From contig NZ_FWXY01000013.1 in assembly GCF_900176365.1 (NCBI RefSeq), positions 1 to 64,000 of the forward strand: a stretch of 64,000 bases of DNA, given 5' to 3'. The notes below the pieces were generated by a model. It worked only from the letters and a program-made list of their open reading frames with translations. It was not told where the DNA came from and did no database searches. The position numbers and the translations under genes were made by a program. Of this stretch, positions 1 to 7,807 are shown piece by piece. The stretch's first letter is position 1. Each line of letters begins with the position of its first letter. This stretch comes from Desulfocicer vacuolatum DSM 3385 (lineage in GTDB: Bacteria > Desulfobacterota > Desulfobacteria > Desulfobacterales > Desulfobacteraceae).

Positions 1-560
1 AATCCCATAAAGATTTTGATTTGCTACAGGCTGAGGGAAAACATTTTGTATGCCGAATCAAAATCAAAACTACGCGAACTATCATCAAACAGAACTTTGT
101 GCCGGAGGACACTCATATTTTTTATGATGCAGAAGTCCTACTTGGAACTCCAGGGGTAAATCAATCAGAGACACCAGTCCGAGTCGTTGGATATAAAATT
201 GCAGGCTCAACATTTTACGTGGCAACTGATCGACATGATCTGACTGCCGAGCAAGTGGCAAAAATCTACAAGCTCAGGTGGGACATTGAGTCTTTTTTCA
301 AATGGTGGAAAAAACATCTCAAAGTGTATCACTTAATTGCTCGCAGTGAGTATGGAGTCATGGTACAAATCCTTGGTGGGCTTATTTCATATCTACTCAT
401 GGCCATATATTGTCATGATAAATTCAATGAAAAAGTTTCCATCAAAAGAATCCGCCAACTGAGAAATGATATACAAAATGAGCTCAGATACCCTTTATCA
501 GGCGATAGGGCTGTCAAAAAAAGGACCAAAAAAAAGAAAAAGAAGTCTGCAAAAACCTAA
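1..560 (+). CDS. IS4-type DDE transposase, C-terminal part (5' end outside window)
   Basis: The reading frame is already open at base 3 and stops with TAA at 558-560, so only the C-terminal ~185 residues of a transposase are present. The segment YKLRWDIESFFKWWKKHL fits the region around the catalytic glutamate (W.IE.FFKWWK) of IS4-type DDE transposases, followed by a helical tail and a very lysine-rich end. The two catalytic aspartates would lie upstream of the window, so it cannot be judged whether the gene is intact. No clear terminal inverted repeat was recognised after the stop, and a dispersed palindromic repeat begins about 25 bases later. The family assignment rests on this motif alone. 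Confidence 0.8.
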   Translation, partial: SHKDFDLLQAEGKHFVCRIKIKTTRTIIKQNFVPEDTHIFYDAEVLLGTPGVNQSETPVRVVGYKIAGSTFYVATDRHDLTAEQVAKIYKLRWDIESFFKWWKKHLKVYHLIARSEYGVMVQILGGLISYLLMAIYCHDKFNEKVSIKRIRQLRNDIQNELRYPLSGDRAVKKRTKKKKKKSAKT

Positions 561-584
561 CCGGACATCACTGGCCCATGGCAG

Positions 585-680
585 TTTTATATGAAATACT
601 CCGCAAATCTGTGGAAAATTTCTATCTTTGTTGTGGGCGGAGCGGGATCAAAATACGGTCCGCCCGTGGCGGTTATATGA
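585..680 (+). repeat. Dispersed palindromic repeat, family A
   Basis: One ~90-base unit running from TATATGAAATACTCCGC to CCCGTGGCGGTTATATGAAA. It contains a hairpin with GGGCGGA arms. The same unit recurs at about a dozen other intergenic places in this window, often as tandem pairs. It lies between the transposase and the GntR gene. Confidence 0.85.
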
Positions 681-683
681 AAA

Positions 684-1325
684 TCAGGCTTGTCCCATGA
701 ATTTTTTACTGATTCTGTCGTAGTGGAAACTTAAAAAATTTTTTTTAAGTTTTGCAGATTTTATGGGATCTTTCTGGGCCAGTGCTGCAATCAATGCCTC
801 CATTTCCCTGGAGATAAAACGCACTTCCTCTTTCCAGGTTCCCTTATCCATGGTGACCACCCATAATCTCAGGGTCAGCTCATACAATGACTGGGCAATA
901 TTTTCCAACACACTGTTTCTGGACGCTGAATATAAAATTTTTCTGAATTGTGTGTCCAGTCGGACCAGTTTCTTTTTGTCTTTATTGTTCTCCAGATTGG
1001 CACACTTTTTTTGTATCTTTCTAAGCGCTGCAAGGTGCTTTTCGGTCATCTCTTCGGCGGCAAGTTTACCCAGGAGCCCTTCAATTTCTCCTCGCACCTG
1101 AAGTGCATTCATCATTTGCTGAAATTCCAGCTCAGTCACCATGGTTCCCATGCGTGGAAAAATTCGAACCAGATTTTCATTTTTAAGTTGATTGAGCACC
1201 TCACGAAGCGGGGTTCTGCTCACATTGAATTCTTTGCACAATGTACTTTCGTTGAGAATGAATCCCGGGGTATATTCCAGAAATAATATTCGTTCTTTGA
1301 TGGTTTCATACATGTTTTGGTTCAT
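684..1325 (-). CDS. GntR-family transcriptional regulator (FCD/FadR-like)
   Basis: Predicted DNA-binding regulator of 213 residues. The N-terminal ~70 residues form a GntR winged helix-turn-helix (ILNESTLCKEFNVSRTPLREVL, with the SRTPLREVL recognition helix), followed by an all-helical FCD-like ligand domain. The start at 1325 (MNQNMYETI) was preferred over a longer frame from 1388 because AAGGA lies 8 bases upstream of it. The neighbours are a transposase and a repeat-rich gap, so the target is not evident. Regulators of this class often control organic-acid or amino-acid uptake. The liv genes downstream of the gap are a possible but unproven target. Confidence 0.85.
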   Translation of the reverse strand: MNQNMYETIKERILFLEYTPGFILNESTLCKEFNVSRTPLREVLNQLKNENLVRIFPRMGTMVTELEFQQMMNALQVRGEIEGLLGKLAAEEMTEKHLAALRKIQKKCANLENNKDKKKLVRLDTQFRKILYSASRNSVLENIAQSLYELTLRLWVVTMDKGTWKEEVRFISREMEALIAALAQKDPIKSAKLKKNFLSFHYDRISKKFMGQA

Positions 1326-1796
1326 TAAGAATATCCTTGATTTTTGTATGAAACCCTGACCGGACTGCTGCAATGATAAGAGTTTCAATCTTTATTTTGA
1401 TTTTTCAGTATATAAATTAAAATTTCAGTGGTCAATAAATAAATACGACATTGAAATACTTGCGGTATGGAAAATTTTCATTGACACATTTTAAAAAAGC
1501 AGATACAAAATTTTATTATATACAATTCAGTTTTTAAGTTTTGGTTTGGTTTTTTGGCGTTTATTTTGTTTTGTCAGGGCTGTGCGATGTAAGGTGCTTC
1601 ATCTCCGCAACGGGCGGATTTCGTTTTAACTTTTTTCGTAACCACTTACATTGATAAAAACGTTGGCTCAACCTTTCGTCGTGCATTGCCAATGAAGGAA
1701 ATAATCATCATTATATCAAAACTGTATTTTTTATTGCCTATAATGTATCGCAATGGTTAGATAAACACCGATATGCTGCGATGAATTCCATCATAA

Positions 1797-1856
1797 TTAT
1801 ATCACCGCCACGGGCGGATCTTTATTCTGACCTCGTTCCGCCCACAACAAAGCTTA
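1797..1856 (-). repeat. Palindromic repeat, family A (partial)
   Basis: Inverse-orientation copy, from CCGCCACGGGCGGATC to TTCCGCCCACAACAAAGC. The outer ATACTCCGC part of the full unit is missing, so it is truncated. Confidence 0.75.
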
Positions 1857-1909
1857 CATACGCTCGTGACCAGCGAAGTCTTTAATATAACGGGCCTCTC
1901 CCGGCGGAT

Positions 1910-2063
1910 ACAACAAATATAGGGTCGTAGACGCGGAGCCAAATGGTATTATACCGCCGCCCCCCCCCCCCCCCGATGGGCAATGGACCCGGACCGGAAC
2001 TGTAGACGGCTCAATTGTCCGGTTCCTATTACCCATCGGGGAGGCGGCTCTGCTGAGGTTGCC
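1910..2063 (+). repeat. Long-hairpin repeat, family B
   Basis: About 150 bases with arms CGATGGGCAATGG and CCTATTACCCATCGGGG around an inner imperfect hairpin (GGACCGGAACTG against CAATTGTCCGGTTCC). It is flanked by GTAGACGCGGAGCC on one side and CTGCTGAGGTTGCC on the other. Near-identical copies lie at 26054-26200 and 51821-51966. This copy has an expanded run of 15 C at 1960-1974. Confidence 0.85.
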
Positions 2064-2087
2064 CTGGAGGTTGCCTCTTCATATAAT

Positions 2088-2212
2088 GGTCATGATGCGC
2101 TGCATCACAACAAATAATGAAAGTCTATTATAAAAACACCCAAATGGTTCTACCATTTTGTATGTGTCTGAAATTATGACATTTAAAATTGCTTTTTTAT
2201 AAAAAAAAGTGG
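2088..2212 (+). promoter_or_regulatory. Duplicated upstream region with operator-like palindrome (copy 1)
   Basis: This stretch, from the GCGCTGCATCACAA region through TCTATTATAAAAA to ATGACATTTAAAATT, is also found upstream of the acyl-CoA ligase at 34.46-34.69 kb. It contains AAATGGT-TCT-ACCATTT, a 7-base inverted repeat of the size bound by dimeric repressors. It lies 120-245 bases before livG. Shared control of the two genes is an inference. Confidence 0.5.
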
Positions 2213-2332
2213 CCACACATTTTAATTTTTAATCTGACTATACGGTGGATCAACCCCTGGTCCTTTAATCTTATCACAATGCACGATTCAAGCATTGTGG
2301 CTTAATCTTTATATGGTGAATGGCTTTATACT

Positions 2333-3103
2333 ATGGCAGAATTGGAATTAAGAAATATCACCGTAAAATTTGGTGGGCTGTCTGCCCTTTCTAATTTGAG
2401 TTTTTCCATTAATTCCGGGGAAGTGCTGGGGTTAATTGGACCTAACGGTGCAGGAAAAACAACAGTTTTTAACGTATTAACAGGTGTTTATCAGGCGACC
2501 AATGGCGATGTCTTGTTTCAGGGAGAAAGTATTCTGGGGCATCGTCCCTATGAAATATTTTCCAAGGGAGTGGCAAGAACTTTTCAGAATATTCGCCTTT
2601 TTGCCAATATGACAGCTGTGGAAAACACCATGGTTGCAAGGCATTGCCGTTCCAGACGGGGGATTGTCAGTGCGCTATTCAAAACCCGTTCCCAGCAGGA
2701 AGAAGAGCGATTTATTCGGGAAAAAGGGCAAGAAGCCCTTGATTTTATGGGGGTGGGCAAATTCGCAGACACTGTGGCGTCAAATTTGCCTTATGGGCTA
2801 CAGAGACGACTTGAAATCGCCAGAGCCATCGCATCGGAACCCAAGGTGTTGCTTCTGGATGAACCTGCTGCCGGAATGAACCCTTCTGAAAGTTCAGAAT
2901 TAATGAAGGATATTTCACGCATATCAGATCTTGGCATAGATATACTCCTTGTGGAGCATGACATGAAGGTGGTCATGGGGGTGTGCAATCGTATTGTTTG
3001 CGTTGATCATGGCGTTAAAATTGCTGAAGGGTCATCACAGGATATCCAGAATGATCCCAATGTGATTGAAGCGTACCTGGGGCAACCTGCCGCTGCCGAT
3101 TAA
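2333..3103 (+). CDS. livG: Branched-chain amino acid type ABC transporter ATP-binding protein LivG
   Basis: Cytoplasmic ATPase of a LIV-type importer, 256 residues, the usual length. Walker A GPNGAGKT is at residues 36-43. The signature region reads LPYGLQRRLEIARA, a divergent form common in LivG, and Walker B is VLLLDEP. It is the first gene of a five-gene liv cluster (livG, binding protein, livH, livM, livF), and the second ATPase LivF closes the cluster. A 427-base gap carrying a mobile element separates it from the binding-protein gene, so livG may be transcribed separately. Substrate specificity cannot be read from the ATPase. Confidence 0.93.
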   Translation: MAELELRNITVKFGGLSALSNLSFSINSGEVLGLIGPNGAGKTTVFNVLTGVYQATNGDVLFQGESILGHRPYEIFSKGVARTFQNIRLFANMTAVENTMVARHCRSRRGIVSALFKTRSQQEEERFIREKGQEALDFMGVGKFADTVASNLPYGLQRRLEIARAIASEPKVLLLDEPAAGMNPSESSELMKDISRISDLGIDILLVEHDMKVVMGVCNRIVCVDHGVKIAEGSSQDIQNDPNVIEAYLGQPAAAD

Positions 3104-3530
3104 ACCCACTGCTGAGAAAAAATTAATTGCGCGTTATATGTTTTTAAGGGACTCAGGCCTTATTGATTTAACATTTAATACTCAACTTTCGGTGTTGGCA
3201 TTTCGTGGTGGGGTCAGGCTTTCGTTATTGACATTATCGAGGCTTTTTTCGTTGGCAAAGGCCTTGGTCGATAACATCAATAACAAAAGCCTGACCCCGT
3301 CGGCACACTGAGCCCATCGGTACATTTAAAAATGCTGGCTTTGAAATGAAGCCCGAAAGTTGAGATTTAATAGTATCTGGTTATTCTCTTTCGTGAATGA
3401 GATCCTGAATAAACAGGCATTACCAATGTTATTGAAGCATCTTACCCATCAGCAAATTCGGTTGATAACCATAATTAAATTCAGAATTGCTGAAAGTTGA
3501 GTGAACAACTAAACCCTAAGGAGAATTAAG
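3104..3530. other. Gap between livG and the binding-protein gene with a mobile element
   Basis: Contains the 184-bp element at 3181-3364 with its target duplications. Just before it, 3145-3180 resembles the start of the palindrome at 39266-39365. No gene was found. The last 20 bases carry AAGGAG, the ribosome site of the next gene. Confidence 0.7.
3181..3364. mobile_element. 184-bp MITE-like element, copy 1
   Basis: The ends are perfect 12-base inverted repeats, CTCAACTTTCGG and CCGAAAGTTGAG. The 8-base direct repeat ATTTAATA flanks it on both sides (3173-3180 and 3365-3372), as left by transposition. Inside is a long hairpin with arms GGGGTCAGGCTTT and AAAAGCCTGACCCC. It encodes no protein. 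An almost identical copy with its own target duplication is at 34264-34447. Confidence 0.9.
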
Positions 3531-4667
3531 ATGAGGAAAAAAAGCATTACACTGTTAATCATGGGATTGATGATTGTGCCTTTTCTGGTGACCATGGCTG
3601 CTGCCAAAACCCTTCACATCGGCTCCATGAGTCCTTTGACCGGTCCCTATGCCTCGGATGGTACGGATATTAAAAATGGGGTACTCACCGCCATTGAGGT
3701 GTTTGAAGAAGCAGGCGGAGTCCCCGGTTATGATAAAATTGAACTGCATGCCCAGGATACAGCATGCGATCCCAGGCAGGCCGTTGCCTCTGCCAACAAA
3801 CTGATTAATCTGGAAGTGGCAGGTGTCATCGGTGCTTATTGCTCATCTTCAACTATTCCTGCATCCACCACACTGGATGAAGAAAGTATTCCCATGATCA
3901 CCCCTGCTTCCACCAATGAAAAAGTGACAGACAGAGGCCTTGAATACATGTTCAGGATGTGCGGCAGGGATGATGATCAGGCACCGGCATCAGCAAAGTT
4001 CATGAAAGAGTCTCTTCAGGCCAAGTCCATTTTTATTGTGGATGATAAAACCACTTACTCCCAGGGCCTTGCTGACGGAGTTAAAAAAAGCTGTAACGAA
4101 TTGGGTATTAAGGTTCTGGCCCATGAGCATGTGAATCAGGGAGATAAAGATTTCTCTGCCATTTTAACCATGGCAAAAACCGCAAATGCAGATGTGCTCT
4201 ACATGTCTCTCCAGGGATTTTCCCCGGGTTCCATGATGGCCATCCAGGCCAAACGCCTGGGAGTGAAATCCCAGATCGTAACTCAGGATGCCATGTTTCA
4301 GCCCAAGTTCATGGAAGTTGCCAAAGATGCTGCCGAAGGCATTTACCTTACCTATGGTTTCACAGACCCCACCACCCCGGAATATAAAGCATTTGAAAAA
4401 AGATATGTTCCCAAATACGGGGCCATTGCCGCCTATGCCACCTATGCCTACGATTCTGCCACAGCACTGTTAAAAGCCATTAAAGCTGCCGGATCCACAG
4501 ATCCTGCTAAAATAAAAGCAGAATTAATGAAAATGGAATTTGCCGGTGTTTCCAAACACGTAAAATTTAAAGCCAATGGTGATACCGGATCATCCTACAT
4601 TGCATTTAAGATCATTGACGGCAAATTTGTTCCCTACTGGGATCCTGAAAAAGGATTGTTAAAGTAA
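3531..4667 (+). CDS. Branched-chain amino acid type ABC transporter substrate-binding protein
   Basis: Periplasmic receptor of the liv importer, 378 residues. It has a Sec signal peptide (MRKKSITLLIMG... through MAAAK, ~25 residues) and a type I periplasmic-binding fold of the LivJ/LivK class (IGSMSPLTGPYASDGTDIKNG near the N-terminus). The start is fixed by AAGGAG 7 bases upstream. It is followed by two strong hairpins before livH, which fits the usual need for more binding protein than permease. The ligand could be leucine, isoleucine or valine, or another amide or amino acid. The family is broad. Confidence 0.92.
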   Translation: MRKKSITLLIMGLMIVPFLVTMAAAKTLHIGSMSPLTGPYASDGTDIKNGVLTAIEVFEEAGGVPGYDKIELHAQDTACDPRQAVASANKLINLEVAGVIGAYCSSSTIPASTTLDEESIPMITPASTNEKVTDRGLEYMFRMCGRDDDQAPASAKFMKESLQAKSIFIVDDKTTYSQGLADGVKKSCNELGIKVLAHEHVNQGDKDFSAILTMAKTANADVLYMSLQGFSPGSMMAIQAKRLGVKSQIVTQDAMFQPKFMEVAKDAAEGIYLTYGFTDPTTPEYKAFEKRYVPKYGAIAAYATYAYDSATALLKAIKAAGSTDPAKIKAELMKMEFAGVSKHVKFKANGDTGSSYIAFKIIDGKFVPYWDPEKGLLK

Positions 4668-4680
4668 CGGATTTTCCATT

Positions 4681-4780
4681 GATATGTCCACCGGCAGTGC
4701 AGGGGTGGGCATATCCGGCACAATGATAGGATGCCGTCCCCGGAGATCTTTTTCTCACCGGAAAAGATTCTTCGGGGGGA
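4681..4780 (+). terminator. Two intercistronic hairpins between binding protein and livH
   Basis: The first hairpin is at 4681-4715 (GATATGTCCACC paired with GGTGGGCATATC). The second is at about 4737-4780 (CCCCGGAGATCTTTT paired with GAAAAGATTCTTCGGGG), followed by only a short T stretch. Neither has a strong T tract, so partial termination or stabilisation of the upstream message is more likely than a full stop. The role is inferred. Confidence 0.55.
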
Positions 4781-4781
4781 T

Positions 4782-4842
4782 TTTCAAGCTTTGTTGTGGA
4801 TAAACCCGGGTGCAATACGAGGTCTGTCCGTGGCAGTTAGAT
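4782..4842 (+). repeat. Palindromic repeat, family A (degenerate)
   Basis: TTTCAAGCTTTGTTGTGG ... GTCTGTCCGTGGCAGTTA matches the second half of the family A unit with several changes. It lies directly upstream of livH. Confidence 0.65.
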
Positions 4843-4859
4843 GATAAAAAGTAAATACT

Positions 4860-5771
4860 ATGGAATATTTTATTCAGCAATTGATCAACGGACTCACCCT
4901 GGGTGGTGTATATGCCCTGATTGCACTGGGTTACACCATGGTTTACGGTGTCATCCAGCTCATTAACTTTGCCCATGGTGAATTTTTTGCCGCAGGTGGC
5001 TACATGGGTGTCATTGTTTTGAGTTATTTTGCAGGTCTCGGTTACATGGAAACCCATCCTGTTTTTTGTCTCACTGCTTCCTTTGCCCTGTCCATGGCAT
5101 TTTGTGCCTATCTGGCCATTGGTGTGGAAAAAATTGCTTACAAACCCCTGCGAAAAGAATCGCGTCTTGCTGCGTTGCTGTCAGCCCTTGGTATGTCAAT
5201 TTTTTTATCCAACGGGCTCATGCTCACCCAGGGAGTATATGACAAGGCTTATCCCAGTGAGCTGTTCCAGGGGGGGCTCAGTTTTGGTCTGGTAACCGTC
5301 AGCTATCTGCAAATGCTCATTGTATGCCTCACCGGGGCGTTATTGGTGGGACTCAATATTCTGGTGTTTAAGACCAAAATCGGTATGGCCATGCGGGCCA
5401 CGGCCCAGGACAAAACCATGTCTGCCCTGGTCTCCATCAGCAGTAACCGGATCATATCTCTTACCTTTGCCATTGGTGCCGGACTTGCGGCAGCGGCAGG
5501 TATCATGGTGGGGCTTTATTATGGTTCTGTGCGGTATGATATGGGGTTTGTGCCGGGTATTAAGGCCTTTGCCGCCGCCGTACTGGGGGGAATCGGTAAT
5601 ATCACCGGTGCCATGGTGGGGGGCCTGATCATCGGCATGGTGGAAATTTTTGGTGCCGGGTATCTTTCTGGAGAGTATAAGGATGTATTTGCATTTATTA
5701 TTTTGATTGCGGTTCTCTATTTTAAACCGACTGGAATTATGGGCGAGAATATCGATGATACAAGAGTTTAA
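4860..5771 (+). CDS. livH: Branched-chain amino acid type ABC transporter permease LivH
   Basis: Inner-membrane permease of 303 residues with about eight hydrophobic segments. The N-terminus (QQLINGLTLGGVYALIALGYTMVYGVIQLINFAHG) is typical of LivH, as is the late FAAAVLGGIGNITGAMVGG segment. The start has only a weak ribosome site, as is common inside operons. Its 3' end overlaps the livM start by 17 bases, which supports translational coupling. Confidence 0.93.
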   Translation: MEYFIQQLINGLTLGGVYALIALGYTMVYGVIQLINFAHGEFFAAGGYMGVIVLSYFAGLGYMETHPVFCLTASFALSMAFCAYLAIGVEKIAYKPLRKESRLAALLSALGMSIFLSNGLMLTQGVYDKAYPSELFQGGLSFGLVTVSYLQMLIVCLTGALLVGLNILVFKTKIGMAMRATAQDKTMSALVSISSNRIISLTFAIGAGLAAAAGIMVGLYYGSVRYDMGFVPGIKAFAAAVLGGIGNITGAMVGGLIIGMVEIFGAGYLSGEYKDVFAFIILIAVLYFKPTGIMGENIDDTRV

Positions 5772-6978
5772 AAAAATCTGGAAACAGTATGCCATTGGCA
5801 TGCTTTGGCTGCTGGGGCTCTTATGGCCTTTATTGGGAATACACCCGGACGGAACTCTTACCTTTCAAAAAACCTTCACCGTGTGGCTCTATATTCTGGC
5901 AGGAACCCTGGTGTGCCTGTTTGTTTATGTGGCCAACCAGGGGGGACAGCTTCGGTTCATCACAACCCCCGTTGACGGTGTTAAAAAGAGCATATCTCTT
6001 TTTGTGAAGCCCTTTCCCAGGTGGGTGTGGTTTGTTGTTATCTTTGTCCTGGCCGTTATTTATCCCCAGATCACCGGTCGGTATGCCACGGATGTGGCCA
6101 TTAATGTGCTTCTTTATATCTGTCTGGGGCTGGGGCTTAACGTGGTGGTGGGCCTTGCCGGTATGCTGGATCTGGGCTATATCGCATTTTATGGTGTGGG
6201 AGCCTATACCTATGCGGTGCTCAACGTTACCTATGGTGTGGGATTCTGGTTCTGTCTGCCCCTGGCTGCTGTCTTTGCCACCATTGCCGGTTGTATTGTT
6301 GGATATCCCACTTTGAGGATGCGCGGGGATTATCTTGCCATCGTTACATTGGGATTTGGCGAAATTGTGCGCATTGTTCTCAACAACTGGATGGAATTGA
6401 CCAATGGTCCCAACGGTATTCTGGGAGTTAAGCCGGTGTCCATTTTAATTCCGGTGTTTGAAAATGGATTCTCCTTTGAGATTTTCTGGGTGAAAAAACT
6501 CCAGTTTTTTTACTATTTTGCACTGGCTCTGGCTATTTTGGTTATTATTGGCGTACATCGGTTGAATTATTCCAGAATCGGCAGGGCCTGGGAATCCATC
6601 AGAGAGGATGAAACCGCAGCAGAACTCATGGGGGTTAACACTTTTATTTATAAACTGCTGGCCTATGCCATGGGCGCTTTTTTTGCCGGTCTTGCCGGTG
6701 CTTTTTTTGCCGCCAGAATGCGATTTGTCAGCCCGGAGAGCTTTACTTTCCTTGAATCTGCCATGGTGTTGTGCATGGTGGTGCTCGGTGGGATGGGTTC
6801 CATTCCCGGAATTATGCTGGGGGTGGTTGCTCTGATTGCACTTCCCGAGGTGCTGCGGGATTTTGAATCCTATCGAATGCTTATTTTTGGTGCCACCATG
6901 ATTATAATGATGCTGTTCAGGCCCGCTGGACTGATCCCTGCCCAACGCGTTGGAAAAAGATCTGAAGAGAAGGAGTGA
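5755..6978 (+). CDS. livM: Branched-chain amino acid type ABC transporter permease LivM
   Basis: Second permease subunit, 407 residues, with roughly ten membrane segments. Characteristic stretches are GLGLNVVVGLAGMLDLGYIAFYGVGAY and LAIVTLGFGEIVRIVLNN. The N-terminal ~90 residues form an extra hydrophobic extension also seen in many LivM proteins. The start at 5755 (MIQEFKK) lies inside livH and was chosen over 5707 because it gives a short overlap. The gene ends in TGA, which overlaps a potential ATG and lies 8 bases before the preferred livF start. Confidence 0.92.
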   Translation: MIQEFKKIWKQYAIGMLWLLGLLWPLLGIHPDGTLTFQKTFTVWLYILAGTLVCLFVYVANQGGQLRFITTPVDGVKKSISLFVKPFPRWVWFVVIFVLAVIYPQITGRYATDVAINVLLYICLGLGLNVVVGLAGMLDLGYIAFYGVGAYTYAVLNVTYGVGFWFCLPLAAVFATIAGCIVGYPTLRMRGDYLAIVTLGFGEIVRIVLNNWMELTNGPNGILGVKPVSILIPVFENGFSFEIFWVKKLQFFYYFALALAILVIIGVHRLNYSRIGRAWESIREDETAAELMGVNTFIYKLLAYAMGAFFAGLAGAFFAARMRFVSPESFTFLESAMVLCMVVLGGMGSIPGIMLGVVALIALPEVLRDFESYRMLIFGATMIIMMLFRPAGLIPAQRVGKRSEEKE

Positions 6979-6986
6979 TGCAAAAT

Positions 6987-7709
6987 ATGTCGGCTGAACC
7001 CATCCTTGAATTAAGAAATGTTCATTCCGGTTACGGAACCATTAAAGCGCTCAAAGGGGTATCACTTAAGGTATATCCGGGTGAGGTGGTTGCCATCATC
7101 GGTGCCAATGGTGCCGGTAAATCCACCACTCTTATGACCATATGCGGCATTATTGCAGCAGAAAAAGGGGAGGTGCTGTATGATGGCAAAAAGATTAATA
7201 AGGTTTCCCCGGAAAAGCTGCCCATAAAGGGGTTGTGCCAGGTACCCGAGGGGCGGCGTATATTTCCCCGGCTCTCTGTGGAAGAAAATTTGATCCTGGG
7301 GGCCTTTCACCGAAAAGACCAGGAAGGGATTAATAAGGACATTGAGTATATGTACTCACTTTTCCCCATTCTGGGGGAGCGATGTAAACAGCACGGGGGA
7401 ACCCTTTCCGGTGGAGAACAGCAGATGCTTGCCATTGCAAGGGCATTGATGACCCAGCCCAAGGTTCTGCTGCTGGATGAACCCTCCCTGGGGCTTGCCC
7501 CCATCATTATTCAGCAGATTTTTGATATCATTAAAGATATCAATGAAAAAAACGGCACCACCATTTTGTTGGTGGAGCAAAATGCCAACCTGGCCCTCCA
7601 GGCTGCCACCCGGGGATATGTATTGGAAACCGGTGAAATTACCCTGGAAGATAAAGCCGATGCCCTTTTGCACAATCCGGAAATTCGAAAAGCCTATCTC
7701 GGGGAGTAG
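6987..7709 (+). CDS. livF: Branched-chain amino acid type ABC transporter ATP-binding protein LivF
   Basis: Second ATPase of the liv importer, about 240 residues. It has Walker A GANGAGKST, signature LSGGEQQMLAIARAL and Walker B VLLLDEPSLGLAP. AGGAG at 6971-6975 sits 11 bases from the ATG at 6987. An ATG at 6978 overlapping the livM stop is possible but too close to the ribosome site. It ends in the amber codon TAG, with the next in-frame stop (TAA) about 16 codons later. In a pyrrolysine-encoding genome that would give a short C-terminal extension if read through. Confidence 0.93.
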   Translation: MSAEPILELRNVHSGYGTIKALKGVSLKVYPGEVVAIIGANGAGKSTTLMTICGIIAAEKGEVLYDGKKINKVSPEKLPIKGLCQVPEGRRIFPRLSVEENLILGAFHRKDQEGINKDIEYMYSLFPILGERCKQHGGTLSGGEQQMLAIARALMTQPKVLLLDEPSLGLAPIIIQQIFDIIKDINEKNGTTILLVEQNANLALQAATRGYVLETGEITLEDKADALLHNPEIRKAYLGE

Positions 7710-7807
7710 AATTATGGGTTAGGATTGAAATCGGTTGTTTTTTTGGAAATTTAAAGGTACTTTAGAACTTCATACGCAGTGATTGACCCAAAACCCATTG
7801 AGGTAAT

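Larger units (their letters stand above)
1326..2332. other. Repeat-filled intergenic region upstream of livG
   Basis: No convincing gene is visible in about 1 kb. Bases 1390-1560 are AT-rich and probably hold the GntR promoter. TATACAA-like half-sites near 1495-1530 could be its operator. The rest holds a family A fragment (1797-1856), a family B hairpin (1910-2063) with a run of 15 C at 1960-1974, and a segment (2088-2212) shared with the region upstream of the acyl-CoA ligase at 34.7 kb. Confidence 0.7.

Noticed and set aside
1854-2036. 60-codon frame on the minus strand containing a glycine run
   Set aside because: Translation of the family B hairpin. The glycine run is the poly-C tract.
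3066-3311. 81-codon frame overlapping the livG end
   Set aside because: Lies over the 184-bp mobile element and the livG stop, with no start signal.
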